64,000 bases of DNA from Barnesiella merdipullorum (GTDB lineage Bacteria; Bacteroidota; Bacteroidia; Bacteroidales; Barnesiellaceae), in NCBI GenBank assembly GCA_019116365.1, contig DXBT01000021.1, positions 58,590-122,589 of the forward strand, given 5' to 3'. Position numbers and translations under genes: made by a program. The notes beneath the pieces were generated by a model. The model worked only from the letters and a program-made list of their open reading frames with translations, did not search any database and was not told the DNA's origin. Position 1 is the first letter of the stretch; the number at the start of each line of letters is the position of its first letter. This document shows positions 27,541 to 36,102 of this stretch, piece by piece.

Positions 27541-27713
27541 GTCATTCCGCGCCACTGGGCCCCGCCGTCCCGTCATTCCGCGCTTCCTCGTCATACCGCG
27601 CTCCGACGCGGTGCTTCCCGGTCATTCCGCACTTGATGCGGAATCCAGGAATATCGGGTAAAGGCCCTATCCATAAGAGGCCCCACACTGGACCCCGCAT
27701 CGGGGTGCGGGGT
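27541..27713. repeat. Cluster of GTCATTCCGC repeat units and small palindromes
   Basis: The unit GTCATTCCGC begins at 27,541, 27,572 and 27,621, with a variant GTCATACCGC at 27,590. The last copy forms an 8-base-pair hairpin (ATTCCGCA, loop CTTGA, TGCGGAAT, 27,624-27,644). A related hairpin, ACCCCGCA with TGCGGGGT, spans 27,692-27,713. The 27,621 hairpin recurs at 45,813. No gene was found in this stretch. Confidence 0.7.
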
Positions 27714-27736
27714 GACTCACGCACTGGACCCGGGTA

Positions 27737-27774
27737 TAAAAGAATCGGGGGGTGTGCTTGTGCACAACCCCCCG
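27737..27774 (-). terminator. Terminator of prfC
   Basis: CGGGGGGTGTGC (27,746-27,757) pairs with GCACAACCCCCCG (27,762-27,774) with one bulge. On the minus strand ATTCTTTTAT follows. It lies 45 bases after the prfC stop codon. Confidence 0.75.
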
Positions 27775-27818
27775 GTGTGTAAATGGGGTATTGTTTCGCC
27801 CTACCTCCTGGAGTGGGA

Positions 27819-29399
27819 TCAGAACTCGGAGGTGAAGTGGAATTTGATCTTGGGGAAGTCGTTCTGCGCCATTTGCAGCACATAGCTCGAGTCGGCCATA
27901 AAGACATCGCGGCCCTCGCGATCGACACTCATGAACTGGTGCTTGCGCTTTTTGAAGGCCTCGAGGGCCTCGGGGTCGTCGCTCTCGATCCAGCAGGCCT
28001 TGTAGAGGCTGATGGGCTCCCAACGGCATTGGGCGCCATACTCGTGCAGCAGCCGGTACTGGATGACCTCGAATTGCAGCTGGCCCACGGTGCCGATGAT
28101 CTTGCGGCCGTTGAACTGGCTGATGAAGAGCTGGGCCACGCCCTCGTCCATGAGTTGGTCGATGCCCTTGTTGAGCTGTTTCGACTTCATGGGGTCGTCG
28201 TTCTCGATATACTTGAACATCTCGGGCGAGAAGCTGGGCAGCCCCTTGAAGTGGAGCTCTTCGCCGCAGGTGAGCGTGTCGCCAATCTTGAAGTTGCCGG
28301 TATCGGGCAGACCCACGATATCGCCGGGGTAGGCCTCATCGACCACCGATTTCTTTTGGGCCATGAAGGCGGTGGGGCTCGAGAAGCGCATCATCTTGTT
28401 GTTGCGCACGTGCTTGTAGTTGGCATTACGCTCAAACTTGCCCGAGCATACCTTGACGAAGGCGATGCAGCTGCGGTGGTTGGGGTCCATGTTGGCGTGA
28501 ATCTTGAAGACGAAGCCGGTGAAGTTCTCCTCCTCGGGACGCACCAGTCGCTCCACGGCCTGGACAGGGCGGGGCGAGGGGGCTATCTTGACGAAACAGT
28601 CGAGCAGCTCTTTCACACCAAACATGTTGAGGGCCGACCCGAAGAATACGGGGGCCGTGCGGGCGGCCAGATAGTCCTCGACGTTGAACTCGGGATAGAC
28701 CCCCTCGATGAGCTCGAGGTCGGCACGCAGTTTCTCGGCATCCTGTTCGCCGATGTAGGATTCGAGTTCGGGGCTGTTCACGTCGTCGAGCTCGATGCGC
28801 TCGGTCACCACCTGCTTGTTGGGAGTGAAGAGGTTGAGGTTCTGCTCATAGATGTTGTAAACCCCTTTGAACTTCTGGCCTATGTTGATGGGCCAACTGA
28901 GCGGGCGCACGTTGATTTTCAGCTCCGACTCCAACTCGTCGAGGATGTCGAAGGGGTCGCGCCCCTCGCGGTCGAGCTTGTTGACAAAGACAATCACCGG
29001 CGTGTTGCGCATGCGGCACACCTCCATGAGCTTGCGGGTCTGGGTCTCTACACCTTTGGCCACATCGACTACGATGATGACGCTATCGACCGCCGTAAGG
29101 GTGCGGTAGGTATCCTCGGCAAAATCCTGGTGACCCGGGGTGTCGAGAATATTGATTTTGTAGTCGCCGTAGTTGAAGCCCATGACCGAGGTGGCTACCG
29201 AGATACCGCGTTGTTTCTCAATCTCCATCCAGTCGGATGTGGCTGTCTTTTTGATTTTATTCGATTTCACCGCCCCGGCAATGTGTATGGCGCCTCCGAA
29301 GAGAAGCAGCTTCTCGGTAAGAGTGGTCTTACCGGCATCGGGGTGGCTGATGATGGCAAATGTTCTGCGTTTACTGATTTCGTCTGTAAGTGTACTCAC
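27819..29399 (-). CDS. prfC: Peptide chain release factor 3
   Basis: This 526-residue translational GTPase has the usual RF3 length. It has the P-loop SHPDAGKTTLTEKLL (residues 19-33), the RGISVATSVM switch I region, DTPGHQDFAEDTYR (G3) and VNKLDREGRDP (G4). RF3-specific sequence continues to the C terminus, ending FPKIKFHFTSEF. It removes RF1/RF2 from the ribosome after peptide release. The gene is last in a minus-strand run DUF4924-rfbD-prfC, starting only 4 bases after rfbD, so it is co-transcribed with it. Confidence 0.98.
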   Translation of the reverse strand: MSTLTDEISKRRTFAIISHPDAGKTTLTEKLLLFGGAIHIAGAVKSNKIKKTATSDWMEIEKQRGISVATSVMGFNYGDYKINILDTPGHQDFAEDTYRTLTAVDSVIIVVDVAKGVETQTRKLMEVCRMRNTPVIVFVNKLDREGRDPFDILDELESELKINVRPLSWPINIGQKFKGVYNIYEQNLNLFTPNKQVVTERIELDDVNSPELESYIGEQDAEKLRADLELIEGVYPEFNVEDYLAARTAPVFFGSALNMFGVKELLDCFVKIAPSPRPVQAVERLVRPEEENFTGFVFKIHANMDPNHRSCIAFVKVCSGKFERNANYKHVRNNKMMRFSSPTAFMAQKKSVVDEAYPGDIVGLPDTGNFKIGDTLTCGEELHFKGLPSFSPEMFKYIENDDPMKSKQLNKGIDQLMDEGVAQLFISQFNGRKIIGTVGQLQFEVIQYRLLHEYGAQCRWEPISLYKACWIESDDPEALEAFKKRKHQFMSVDREGRDVFMADSSYVLQMAQNDFPKIKFHFTSEF

Positions 29400-29403
29400 G
29401 ATG

Positions 29404-30270
29404 TCAATGGGTTTCTTGTAAAATTTCGATGCAATGCGACAGGCTTTCGTACCAGTGGGGAATGGTGATGCCGTAGGTCTGTTTTATTTTGCTCTTGTCG
29501 AGCACGCTGTAGAAGGGACGGTGTGCCCGGCTGGGATATTCGTCGCTGCGGATGGGTTTCACCCGGCAGGAGATGCGGGCCAGTCGATGGATGGCAACCG
29601 TGAAGTCGTACCAGCTGCAGGCCCCTTCGTCGGAGAAGTGATAGATGCCCGGCACGAAGGTCTCGGCCGTGAGCACGGCGAGGATGGCGCGGGCCAGGTC
29701 GGCGGCGCAGGTGGGGGTACCTATCTGGTCGGCAACGACCGACAGCTCGTCGCGCTCGGTGCCCAGCCGCATCATGGTCTTCACGAAGTTGTTGCCGTAG
29801 GGCGAGTAGAGCCAGGCGGTGCGGATGATGACACTTTGCGGGCAGAGGCTTTGCAGGGCCTGTTCGCCCTCGAGCTTGGTCGATCCGTAAACCGACTGGG
29901 GCTCGGGAGTCATATCCTCGGTATAGGGGCGGTATCCCCGTCCGTTGAACACATAGTCGGTCGAGACGTGTATCATGCGGGCTCCGCACGAGGCGGCTGC
30001 CCGGGCCAGATTCTCAACGGCCCCGGCGTTGATCTTGCGGCACAGCTCCACGTTGTCTTCGGCTTTGTCCACCTGGGTATAGGCGGCACAGTTCACGATA
30101 TAGTCCACCCGGTTCTCGGCCACGGCACGATTCACTGCGTCGGCATCGCAGATGTCGAGTTCGGCAACGTCGGTAAAGATACATTCAAAGCGGCTGTCGC
30201 CCTCCAGAATGTTACGCATCTCGTGGCCCAGTTGGCCGTTTGCGCCGGTGATAAGTATTTTCTTAGACAT
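29404..30270 (-). CDS. rfbD: dTDP-4-dehydrorhamnose reductase
   Basis: This 288-residue SDR-type enzyme starts at the ATG at 30,268-30,270. A longer open frame upstream only overlaps the DUF4924 gene in another frame. The NAD(P)-binding motif ITGANGQLG lies at residues 6-14, NCAAYTQVDKAE and the catalytic STDYVFNG and YGSTKLEGE (Tyr-x-x-x-Lys) segments follow, and GIYHFSDEGACSWYDF closes the substrate site. It makes the last step of dTDP-L-rhamnose synthesis for surface polysaccharide. The other three rml genes are not in the window. It lies 14 bases after the DUF4924 gene and 4 before prfC. Confidence 0.96.
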   Translation of the reverse strand: MSKKILITGANGQLGHEMRNILEGDSRFECIFTDVAELDICDADAVNRAVAENRVDYIVNCAAYTQVDKAEDNVELCRKINAGAVENLARAAASCGARMIHVSTDYVFNGRGYRPYTEDMTPEPQSVYGSTKLEGEQALQSLCPQSVIIRTAWLYSPYGNNFVKTMMRLGTERDELSVVADQIGTPTCAADLARAILAVLTAETFVPGIYHFSDEGACSWYDFTVAIHRLARISCRVKPIRSDEYPSRAHRPFYSVLDKSKIKQTYGITIPHWYESLSHCIEILQETH

Positions 30271-30284
30271 GGTTCTATATGTTT

Positions 30285-30836
30285 TTATTCGTTTTCGAGT
30301 TTCAATTCGCCCGCCTTGTCCTGCTTGTACTTCTCGGCCAGGAGCGAGAGGAACGACGATATTTGCTGGATGGCCTTCAGGGTATCGGGCTTGATCTCCT
30401 TTTTTTGCAGGCGCAACAACAGTACGCCGTAGAGGGCATTGAAGCAGGTCTCCAGTTCGCCCGCCTTTTCGTCGCCCGCCTTGGCCCGCAGCTCCACGAT
30501 ATAGGGCAGGGTCTTGAAAAATGCCGCGCCGTAGAACGGCTCGCGGGTCGATTTGAGCAGCCGCAGGTGCAGGTCGGTGAGGTCGATGAGCACGTTTTTG
30601 TTCAGTTGCAGGTGACCCTTCTGTTCCACCCCCTCGGCATGCATCATGTCGATGAGCGACTCGTACCACTCGCGCATTGCCTTCTTCTGCTCAGGCGAGA
30701 TATCGTAGGGGTCGATAATCTGTTGCTGTATGCGGTCTATGTCCAGCCCGTAGGCCCGTATGAGGTCCTCGATTTGCCACATGTAAAGCAGGTATTCGGC
30801 GATATTCTCTTTTTTCTTTTGGCTGGCGATAATCAT
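30285..30836 (-). CDS. DUF4924-family protein
   Basis: This 183-residue protein starts at the ATG at 30,834-30,836 (MIIASQKKKENIAEYLLYMW). The in-frame extension of 19 residues is proline- and basic-rich and lies next to the promoter, so it is rejected. It is alpha-helical, has no signal peptide, and matches DUF4924 of Bacteroidales, whose function is unknown. It is the first gene of the DUF4924-rfbD-prfC unit. A promoter (TAACTTTG on the minus strand, 30,925-30,932, with a TTG 20 bases upstream at 30,953-30,955) precedes it. Confidence 0.88.
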   Translation of the reverse strand: MIIASQKKKENIAEYLLYMWQIEDLIRAYGLDIDRIQQQIIDPYDISPEQKKAMREWYESLIDMMHAEGVEQKGHLQLNKNVLIDLTDLHLRLLKSTREPFYGAAFFKTLPYIVELRAKAGDEKAGELETCFNALYGVLLLRLQKKEIKPDTLKAIQQISSFLSLLAEKYKQDKAGELKLENE

Positions 30837-30924
30837 GTTGTTGCTTCCTTTCCTTGACGGTTGACCCTTCGGGAGCGTCGGCTCGCAGAACATAGCCGGG
30901 AGATGCCGTCCCCGAAATCGACCG

Positions 30925-30955
30925 CAAAGTTAATACAAATCGTTCGCTGTCGCAA
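30925..30955 (-). promoter_or_regulatory. Promoter of the DUF4924-rfbD-prfC operon
   Basis: On the minus strand a TTG (30,953-30,955) is followed after 20 bases by the -7 element TAACTTTG (30,925-30,932). The DUF4924 start codon lies 89 bases downstream. Confidence 0.6.
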
Positions 30956-31017
30956 TGTTACCCGGCAAAAATAACAGCTGCCCGGTTGCCGGGGCAGAGC
31001 CGTTGCGGGACCGGCGA

Positions 31018-31062
31018 AAAAAAGAAAACCGCCGTTGAACAAAAATGGACAGCGGCGGTTTT
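31018..31062 (-). terminator. Terminator of the thioredoxin-fold gene
   Basis: AAAACCGCCG (31,025-31,034) pairs with CGGCGGTTTT (31,053-31,062). On the minus strand the stem is followed by C and seven T. It begins 4 bases after the stop codon. Confidence 0.88.
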
Positions 31063-31065
31063 TGA

Positions 31066-31557
31066 TTATTGACGAATAAGTTTTGTCAAATGTTCTGGAT
31101 TCGGGTTCTTGGCGATGATAACACCCTCGGGCGAAATCAGATAACTGGCGAATCCTTTGTTCAGACGGTAATCGGCGAATATCTCGGACCGTGAGCCGTC
31201 CTTGTCATAGAATTGGGTAGCGGCATCCAGTCCGTCTCGTTTGATAGTCTCTTCAAAGACTTTGCGGTTGGTATCGAACGATACCGATACGAGACTGATG
31301 TTTTCGAGTTCGTTCTTGTCGATCTCCCGGGCATATCGTATGTTCTCCATACGCGAGGGGGCATCGTAGCCAGCCCAGAAGTTCAACAGTACGTAGCGGC
31401 CTTTCAGCGACTCGAGCGAAACGCTATCTACAGCATTTTGCACGCTCAATTGCGGTGCTTGCTCTCCCTCTTTCAAACCTTTTTTTACCGGGTTGAAGGC
31501 CGACGAAAACAATAAAATCAGTGCCAGCATACCAATAACTGACTTTGTTTTCTTCAT
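31066..31557 (-). CDS. Exported thioredoxin-fold protein without the CxxC motif
   Basis: This 163-residue protein has an N-terminal hydrophobic signal (residues 8-20) and a TlpA/AhpC-like thioredoxin fold: GEQAPQLSVQNAVDS, then YVLLNFWAGYDAPSR, then ISLVSVSFD and the cis-Pro-equivalent region GFASYLISPEGVIIAKN. In active members the segment after NFWA reads x-W-C-x-x-C. Here it is GYDAPS, with Asp65 and Ser68 where the cysteines would be, and no cysteine occurs in the mature protein. It therefore cannot do disulfide chemistry. A binding or structural role in the periplasm is inferred. A structured leader of about 150 bases precedes it. Confidence 0.88.
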   Translation of the reverse strand: MKKTKSVIGMLALILLFSSAFNPVKKGLKEGEQAPQLSVQNAVDSVSLESLKGRYVLLNFWAGYDAPSRMENIRYAREIDKNELENISLVSVSFDTNRKVFEETIKRDGLDAATQFYDKDGSRSEIFADYRLNKGFASYLISPEGVIIAKNPNPEHLTKLIRQ

Positions 31558-31560
31558 ACT

Positions 31561-31728
31561 GAAGTGTTATGGTTCATACTAAATCTGACGTTGGGGCGTC
31601 ACACCGAAACGGCAGACCCCGCTGATTTTCAGCGGTTAGTTCCTCTTGCGCGGGACGCTTCCTTTGCTACCGGGAACCCATAAATTCGACGGCAAAGTTG
31701 AGTGTTTTTAGGGAATTAACCAAATATA
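31561..31728 (-). promoter_or_regulatory. Structured leader and promoter of the thioredoxin-fold gene
   Basis: A -7 element (TATATTTG on the minus strand, 31,721-31,728) lies about 165 bases before the start codon. The leader between contains the hairpin CCGCTGA-AAA-TCAGCGG and flanking GCGTC/GACGC segments that can pair around it. The sequence does not match a riboswitch class I can name. Confidence 0.4.
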
Positions 31729-31956
31729 TTTCTGTATTTAACATTGTGTAATTTATAATCGATTGATATACAGGATAATCTTTAAATGTTAATGCCAGAA
31801 TCTCTCGCTTTTGCCCGAGTCTTGTAGGTGCCTGTTTTTGAGAAATGGGTTCGTGGAAGTTTTTGCTTGTGAACGGGGCCGGCCAGTGGAGGCTGTCGTC
31901 TCGGTTTCGAGGAGGGGCAAAGATGGCTCTTGGTTGCAAAGTAAGAAGGCAAATGC

Positions 31957-31987
31957 TTTGTTTCTGCCACCGATTGCATTATCTTTG
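31957..31987 (+). promoter_or_regulatory. Promoter of serB
   Basis: TTTG (31,957-31,960), 19 bases, then TATCTTTG (31,980-31,987) is a textbook Bacteroidales promoter. The serB start is 97 bases downstream, leaving a leader of about 90 bases. Confidence 0.85.
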
Positions 31988-32083
31988 TGGCTCTGATTGA
32001 TGGCAGACGGCGCAGCCCGTGCAGGGTGTATGACTCTTGCCGGGCGGGGCTGGTTTGCGAGATTCGATAGATTCAATAACAAC

Positions 32084-33310
32084 ATGAAACCGAAGACCGA
32101 AATTATTCTTATCAACATATCGGGTGCCGATAAACCAGGTGTAACCACGGCGTTGACCGAGGTATTGGCGCGTTACGATGCCTTTATCCTGGATATCGGC
32201 CAGGCCGACATTCACCACACACTCTCGCTGGGTATTCTCTTCAAGACCGATGAAACCAAGTCGGGCGAGATTCTCAAAGACCTTTTGTTCAAGGCCTATG
32301 AGCTCGATGTGAATATCCGTTTCTCGCCCATTAGCGAAGAGGAATACAACAGTTGGGTAGGACTGCAGGGTAAGAACCGTTACATCATTACAATTTTGGG
32401 GCGTTGCATTACGGCCCGTCAGATAGGCGAGGTGACCCGTATCGTGGCCGAGCAGGGGCTTAATATCGATGCCATACAACGGCTCACGGGGCGTATCCCG
32501 CTCGACGAGAATGTGCGGCCGCCCAAGTCGTGTATCGAGCTTTCGGTGCGGGGTACTCCCAAGGACAAGGTGGCCATGCAGTCGTCGTTCATGCAACTCT
32601 CTTCCCAGTTGGGTATCGATATTTCGTTGCAGGAAGATAGCATCTACCGCCGTTGTCGCCGCCTGATCTGTTTCGATATGGATTCGACCCTCATCGAGAC
32701 CGAGGTAATCGACGAGCTGGCCATGCGGGCCGGTGTAGGCGACGAGGTGAAAGCCATTACCGAGTCGGCCATGCGGGGTGAGATTGACTTCTGCGAGAGC
32801 TTTGCCCGTCGGGTGAGCCTGCTGAAGGGGCTGGACGAGTCGGTGATGAAAGAGATTGCCGAGTCGCTGCCGGTGACCGAGGGGGTCGATCGCCTCATGC
32901 AGGTGCTCAAGCGGGCCGGTTTCAAGATTGCCATCCTCTCGGGTGGATTTACCTATTTCGGCAACTATCTGAAACAGCGTTACGGCATCGATTATGTCTA
33001 TGCCAACGAACTGGAGATTGTCGATGGAAAACTTACCGGTCGCTATGTGGGCGATATTGTCGATGGTCGGCGCAAGGCCGAGTTGCTGAAACTCATCGCC
33101 CAGGTCGAGAATGTGGATATAGCCCAGACCATTGCCGTGGGCGACGGCGCCAACGACCTGCCCATGCTCAGTGCCGCCGGGTTGGGCATAGCCTATCACG
33201 CCAAACCCAAGGTGAAAGAGAATGCCAGCCAGTCGATCTCGACCATCGGACTCGACGGTGTGCTCTACTTTATCGGATTCAAAGATTCGTTTATCTCTGA
33301 AACAAAATAA
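32084..33310 (+). CDS. serB: Phosphoserine phosphatase with N-terminal ACT domains
   Basis: This 408-residue enzyme starts at the ATG at 32,084; an in-frame extension of 29 residues starts at the promoter and is rejected. Residues 1-185 form two ACT-like domains (INISGADKPGVTTALTEVL and ITILGRCITARQIGEVTRIV). The HAD phosphatase domain follows with the nucleophile motif FDMDSTLIETE (Asp198, Asp200), ILSGGF and VGDGANDLPML. It makes serine from phosphoserine in the cytoplasm, and the ACT domains suggest feedback by an amino acid. The patatin gene follows 42 bases downstream on the same strand. Confidence 0.96.
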   Translation: MKPKTEIILINISGADKPGVTTALTEVLARYDAFILDIGQADIHHTLSLGILFKTDETKSGEILKDLLFKAYELDVNIRFSPISEEEYNSWVGLQGKNRYIITILGRCITARQIGEVTRIVAEQGLNIDAIQRLTGRIPLDENVRPPKSCIELSVRGTPKDKVAMQSSFMQLSSQLGIDISLQEDSIYRRCRRLICFDMDSTLIETEVIDELAMRAGVGDEVKAITESAMRGEIDFCESFARRVSLLKGLDESVMKEIAESLPVTEGVDRLMQVLKRAGFKIAILSGGFTYFGNYLKQRYGIDYVYANELEIVDGKLTGRYVGDIVDGRRKAELLKLIAQVENVDIAQTIAVGDGANDLPMLSAAGLGIAYHAKPKVKENASQSISTIGLDGVLYFIGFKDSFISETK

Positions 33311-33352
33311 CTTATAGTATTGTCGCATCCCTCTGAACTTGTTGCGATTGTT

Positions 33353-35641
33353 ATGAAACGAATTTGGATGCTGCTGTTGGTCTCGTTGTGTGTCTGGACG
33401 CATTTGCCGGCCCAGACCGTGGGCTTGGTATTGAGCGGTGGCGGGGCCAAAGGTATAGCGCATATTGGCATCATCAAGGCACTTGAGGAGAACAATGTGC
33501 CCATAGATTATGTGGCCGGCACTTCGATGGGCGCTATCGTGGGGGCCTGGTATGCCATGGGATATACCCCCGACGAAATGCTTGATTTGATTCTCTCCGA
33601 CGACTTCAGCCTGTGGTCACGGGGCATCTTCGACGAGCGGTATGTCTATTACTTCAAGAAACCCGATCCCTCGCCCGAGATTGTTTCGTTCAACGTGGCC
33701 CTGCAAGACTCTTCCAAGTTCGAGCCCCACTTTCTGCCCAACAGCCTCATCAATCCCTTCCCCATGAACTATGCGTTCATGAGTCTGTTTGCACCCTATT
33801 CGGCCCAGTGCGAGGGCGATTTTGACAAACTGTTCATCCCCTTCAGAGCCGTGGCCTCCGATGTCTATCACAAGCGCGAGGTGGTGTTGCGCGACGGCGA
33901 TTTGGGCGATGCCGTGCGGGCGTCGATGAGTTTCCCCTTCGTGTTCAAGCCTATCGAAATCGACAGCGTGCTGGTTTACGACGGGGGCATCTACAACAAT
34001 TTCCCGGTCGATGTGATGAAATCGGACTTCAACCCCGACATTATCATCGGGAGTATCGTAGCCGCCAAAATCGATAAGCCCAAGGAAGACGACCTCATCA
34101 ACCAGATTGAGAACATGGTCATGCAAAAGAGCGACTATACCCTCGATCCAGAGGATGGAATCTTGATGCGCTTCAACCTGAGTGACGTGGGGCTGCTCGA
34201 CTTCCCCAAGGCCCGGCAGATTGCCAAGATAGGCTATGACTATGCCATGGAGCTGATGGACTCGATCAAGAGCCGCATTCCCAGGGAGCTGTCGCAAGAG
34301 ACCCGCCAGTTGCAGCGCATGGTGTTCAAGAGCCAGACTCCCGATCTGGTTTTTAACAGCGTTTCGGTCGAGGGGGGAAACCATCAGCAGCAGGAGTATA
34401 TCAAGCGGCAATTCGATTCCGACGAGACCTTTACCGACGAGGATGCCAAGGCGGCCTACTACAAGACCATCTCCGACGGGAAGATATCCGACCTCATTCC
34501 CCATGCCCGCTACGACAAGGCTACCGGCATGTTCAACCTCGACATCAAAGCCAAGGTGCACGACCAGCTGGCTGTGGGTATGGGTGGCTTTATCTCATCG
34601 ACCAGTTCAAACCAGATATGCATAGGGGCACACTACCGCACCGTGAGCCTCAACTCGCTCGACCTCGACCTCACCGGGCAAATAGGACAGTCCTACACCT
34701 CGGGCATATTTTCGGCGCGGTTCGACCTGAAGACCGCTATTCCCATGTATCTCAAGATGCAGGCAGTCGCTTCGAAACAGAAATTTTATCAAAACGAGAC
34801 TCTCTTCTACTCCGACCGCATGCCCTCGTTCATCACCCAGTCCGAGCAGTATGTCAAGTTCAGGCTGGGGTTGCCGTTCCTCACCAGTTCGAAAGCCGTC
34901 GTGTCGGTTGGCTACGGGTCGATGACCGACAAGTATTATCAGTCCAACACGGTCGATTTCTCGTCCAATGAGCAGGATCGCAGCCGCTACAACCTGTTTA
35001 TGGCCTCGATGAAGTTCGACCGCAACAACCTCAACAGCTATATGTACCCCACCGCCGGTACCGATTGTTCGGTATTGGGGCTGCTCGCCTACGGCAAGGA
35101 GCGTTTCTCTCCCTACGATACCTCTTTGCAAACGGGTCGGACACAGACTCTCTCGTGGCTGCAACTTGAGGGGAACATCCACACCTATATTCCCTTTGGC
35201 AACAAGTTCGTGTTGGGCCTCCGCGGCAAGGCTGTCGTCTCGAGCAAAGGGTTACTCAGCAACTACACCTCCACCCTGGCACAGGCTCCGGCATTTACCC
35301 CCACGCCTCATAGCCAAACCATCTTCAACCCGGCCTTCCGCTCCACGCAATATCTGGCTGCCGGGGTGATTCCTATCTGGAAAATCCTGAACAACCTGCA
35401 ATTCCGAAACGAGTTCTACCTCTTCGCCCCCTTCAGGCAGATTTACGAAGGACCCAACTATGAGCCCTATTATGGAAAGGCCTTTACCAAATATCACTTC
35501 ATGGGCGAGAGTTCGGTGGTGCTCAACCTCTCGTTTGCTTCGATAAGTCTGTATGCCAATTACTACGATTACCCCGCCCGCAACTGGAATTTTGGCATAA
35601 ACATAGGTTTGTTGGTATTCAGTCCCAGGTTCCTCGAGTAA
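33353..35641 (+). CDS. Patatin-like phospholipase with POTRA and outer-membrane barrel
   Basis: This 762-residue protein starts at the ATG at 33,353 (MKRIWM), giving a signal peptide ending near PAQ. The patatin domain has GGGAKG for the oxyanion hole, GTSMGA with nucleophile Ser58 and YDGG with Asp210, so the catalytic dyad is intact. A POTRA-like segment at about residues 335-415 (NSVSVEGG..., then FNLDIKAKV) precedes a barrel-like C terminus that ends in Glu after SPRFL. This is the type Vd (PlpD-like) layout, in which a lipase is linked to its own outer-membrane pore. Whether the passenger reaches the surface is not shown by sequence. It probably shares the serB transcript. Confidence 0.92.
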   Translation: MKRIWMLLLVSLCVWTHLPAQTVGLVLSGGGAKGIAHIGIIKALEENNVPIDYVAGTSMGAIVGAWYAMGYTPDEMLDLILSDDFSLWSRGIFDERYVYYFKKPDPSPEIVSFNVALQDSSKFEPHFLPNSLINPFPMNYAFMSLFAPYSAQCEGDFDKLFIPFRAVASDVYHKREVVLRDGDLGDAVRASMSFPFVFKPIEIDSVLVYDGGIYNNFPVDVMKSDFNPDIIIGSIVAAKIDKPKEDDLINQIENMVMQKSDYTLDPEDGILMRFNLSDVGLLDFPKARQIAKIGYDYAMELMDSIKSRIPRELSQETRQLQRMVFKSQTPDLVFNSVSVEGGNHQQQEYIKRQFDSDETFTDEDAKAAYYKTISDGKISDLIPHARYDKATGMFNLDIKAKVHDQLAVGMGGFISSTSSNQICIGAHYRTVSLNSLDLDLTGQIGQSYTSGIFSARFDLKTAIPMYLKMQAVASKQKFYQNETLFYSDRMPSFITQSEQYVKFRLGLPFLTSSKAVVSVGYGSMTDKYYQSNTVDFSSNEQDRSRYNLFMASMKFDRNNLNSYMYPTAGTDCSVLGLLAYGKERFSPYDTSLQTGRTQTLSWLQLEGNIHTYIPFGNKFVLGLRGKAVVSSKGLLSNYTSTLAQAPAFTPTPHSQTIFNPAFRSTQYLAAGVIPIWKILNNLQFRNEFYLFAPFRQIYEGPNYEPYYGKAFTKYHFMGESSVVLNLSFASISLYANYYDYPARNWNFGINIGLLVFSPRFLE

Positions 35642-35746
35642 AAAAAATCTGAGTCTATGCACTTGAAAATAGGAGCGATAGCCATTTCTGTAAAAAAAGA
35701 CGATAAAAAAACTCACAAAAAAGATACACACGAATAAAATAATTCC

Positions 35747-35754
35747 TATCTTTG
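35747..35754 (+). promoter_or_regulatory. -7 element of the tRNA-Arg genes
   Basis: TATCTTTG, 12 bases before the first tRNA-Arg gene, so transcription would begin almost at the tRNA. Confidence 0.7.
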
Positions 35755-35765
35755 CATCCGCAAAC

Positions 35766-35839
35766 GGCTCCGTAGCTTAACTGAATAGAGCATCTGACTA
35801 CGGATCAGAAGGTTACAGGTTTGAATCCTGTCGGAGTCA
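35766..35839 (+). tRNA. tRNA-Arg (anticodon ACG), copy 1
   Basis: A 74-base cloverleaf: acceptor GGCTCCG with CGGAGTC (one G-T pair), anticodon stem TCTGA/TCAGA with loop CTACGGA, and T-arm ACAGG-TTTGAAT-CCTGT. The ACG anticodon would be read as ICG and decodes CGN. The 3' CCA is not encoded. Confidence 0.96.
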
Positions 35840-35896
35840 CTCAATGCACAGTCGTCCAGGCGAGGACGGCCGATATGAAAAAACAAAATATGGATT

Positions 35897-35970
35897 GGCT
35901 CCGTAGCTTAACTGAATAGAGCATCTGACTACGGATCAGAAGGTTACAGGTTTGAATCCTGTCGGAGTCA
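35897..35970 (+). tRNA. tRNA-Arg (anticodon ACG), copy 2
   Basis: Identical over 74 bases to the copy 131 bases upstream. Here the next three bases are CCA. A strong terminator follows within three bases. Confidence 0.96.
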
Positions 35971-35972
35971 CC

Positions 35973-36011
35973 AAAAGAGATAGCCACTCAATCGAGTGGC
36001 TATCTCTTTTT
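35973..36011 (+). terminator. Terminator of the tRNA-Arg unit
   Basis: AAAGAGATAGCCACTC and GAGTGGCTATCTCTTT pair around the loop AATC. A run of T ends the stem. Confidence 0.93.
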
Positions 36012-36102
36012 TTATACGTGTGTGGGGGGAGGGGCTCAATGTAAAAATCGGCTCAACGTAAAAAACTGAGGGATTCGTTAGATTGAACATAAATTTTGTA
36101 GG

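Noticed and set aside
27541..27713. Possible CRISPR array from regularly recurring GTCATTCCGC
   Set aside because: Units are short, partly degenerate, unevenly spaced (31, 18, 31 bases) and no cas genes are present.
29404..30669. Longer rfbD starting near 30,669
   Set aside because: The extra N-terminal residues overlap the DUF4924 gene in another frame and lie before the dinucleotide-binding motif, which normally starts within the first ten residues.
35766..35970. Attachment site of an integrated element at the duplicated tRNA-Arg genes
   Set aside because: Only 57 bases lie between the two identical genes and no integrase is present, so simple tandem duplication is the easier explanation.
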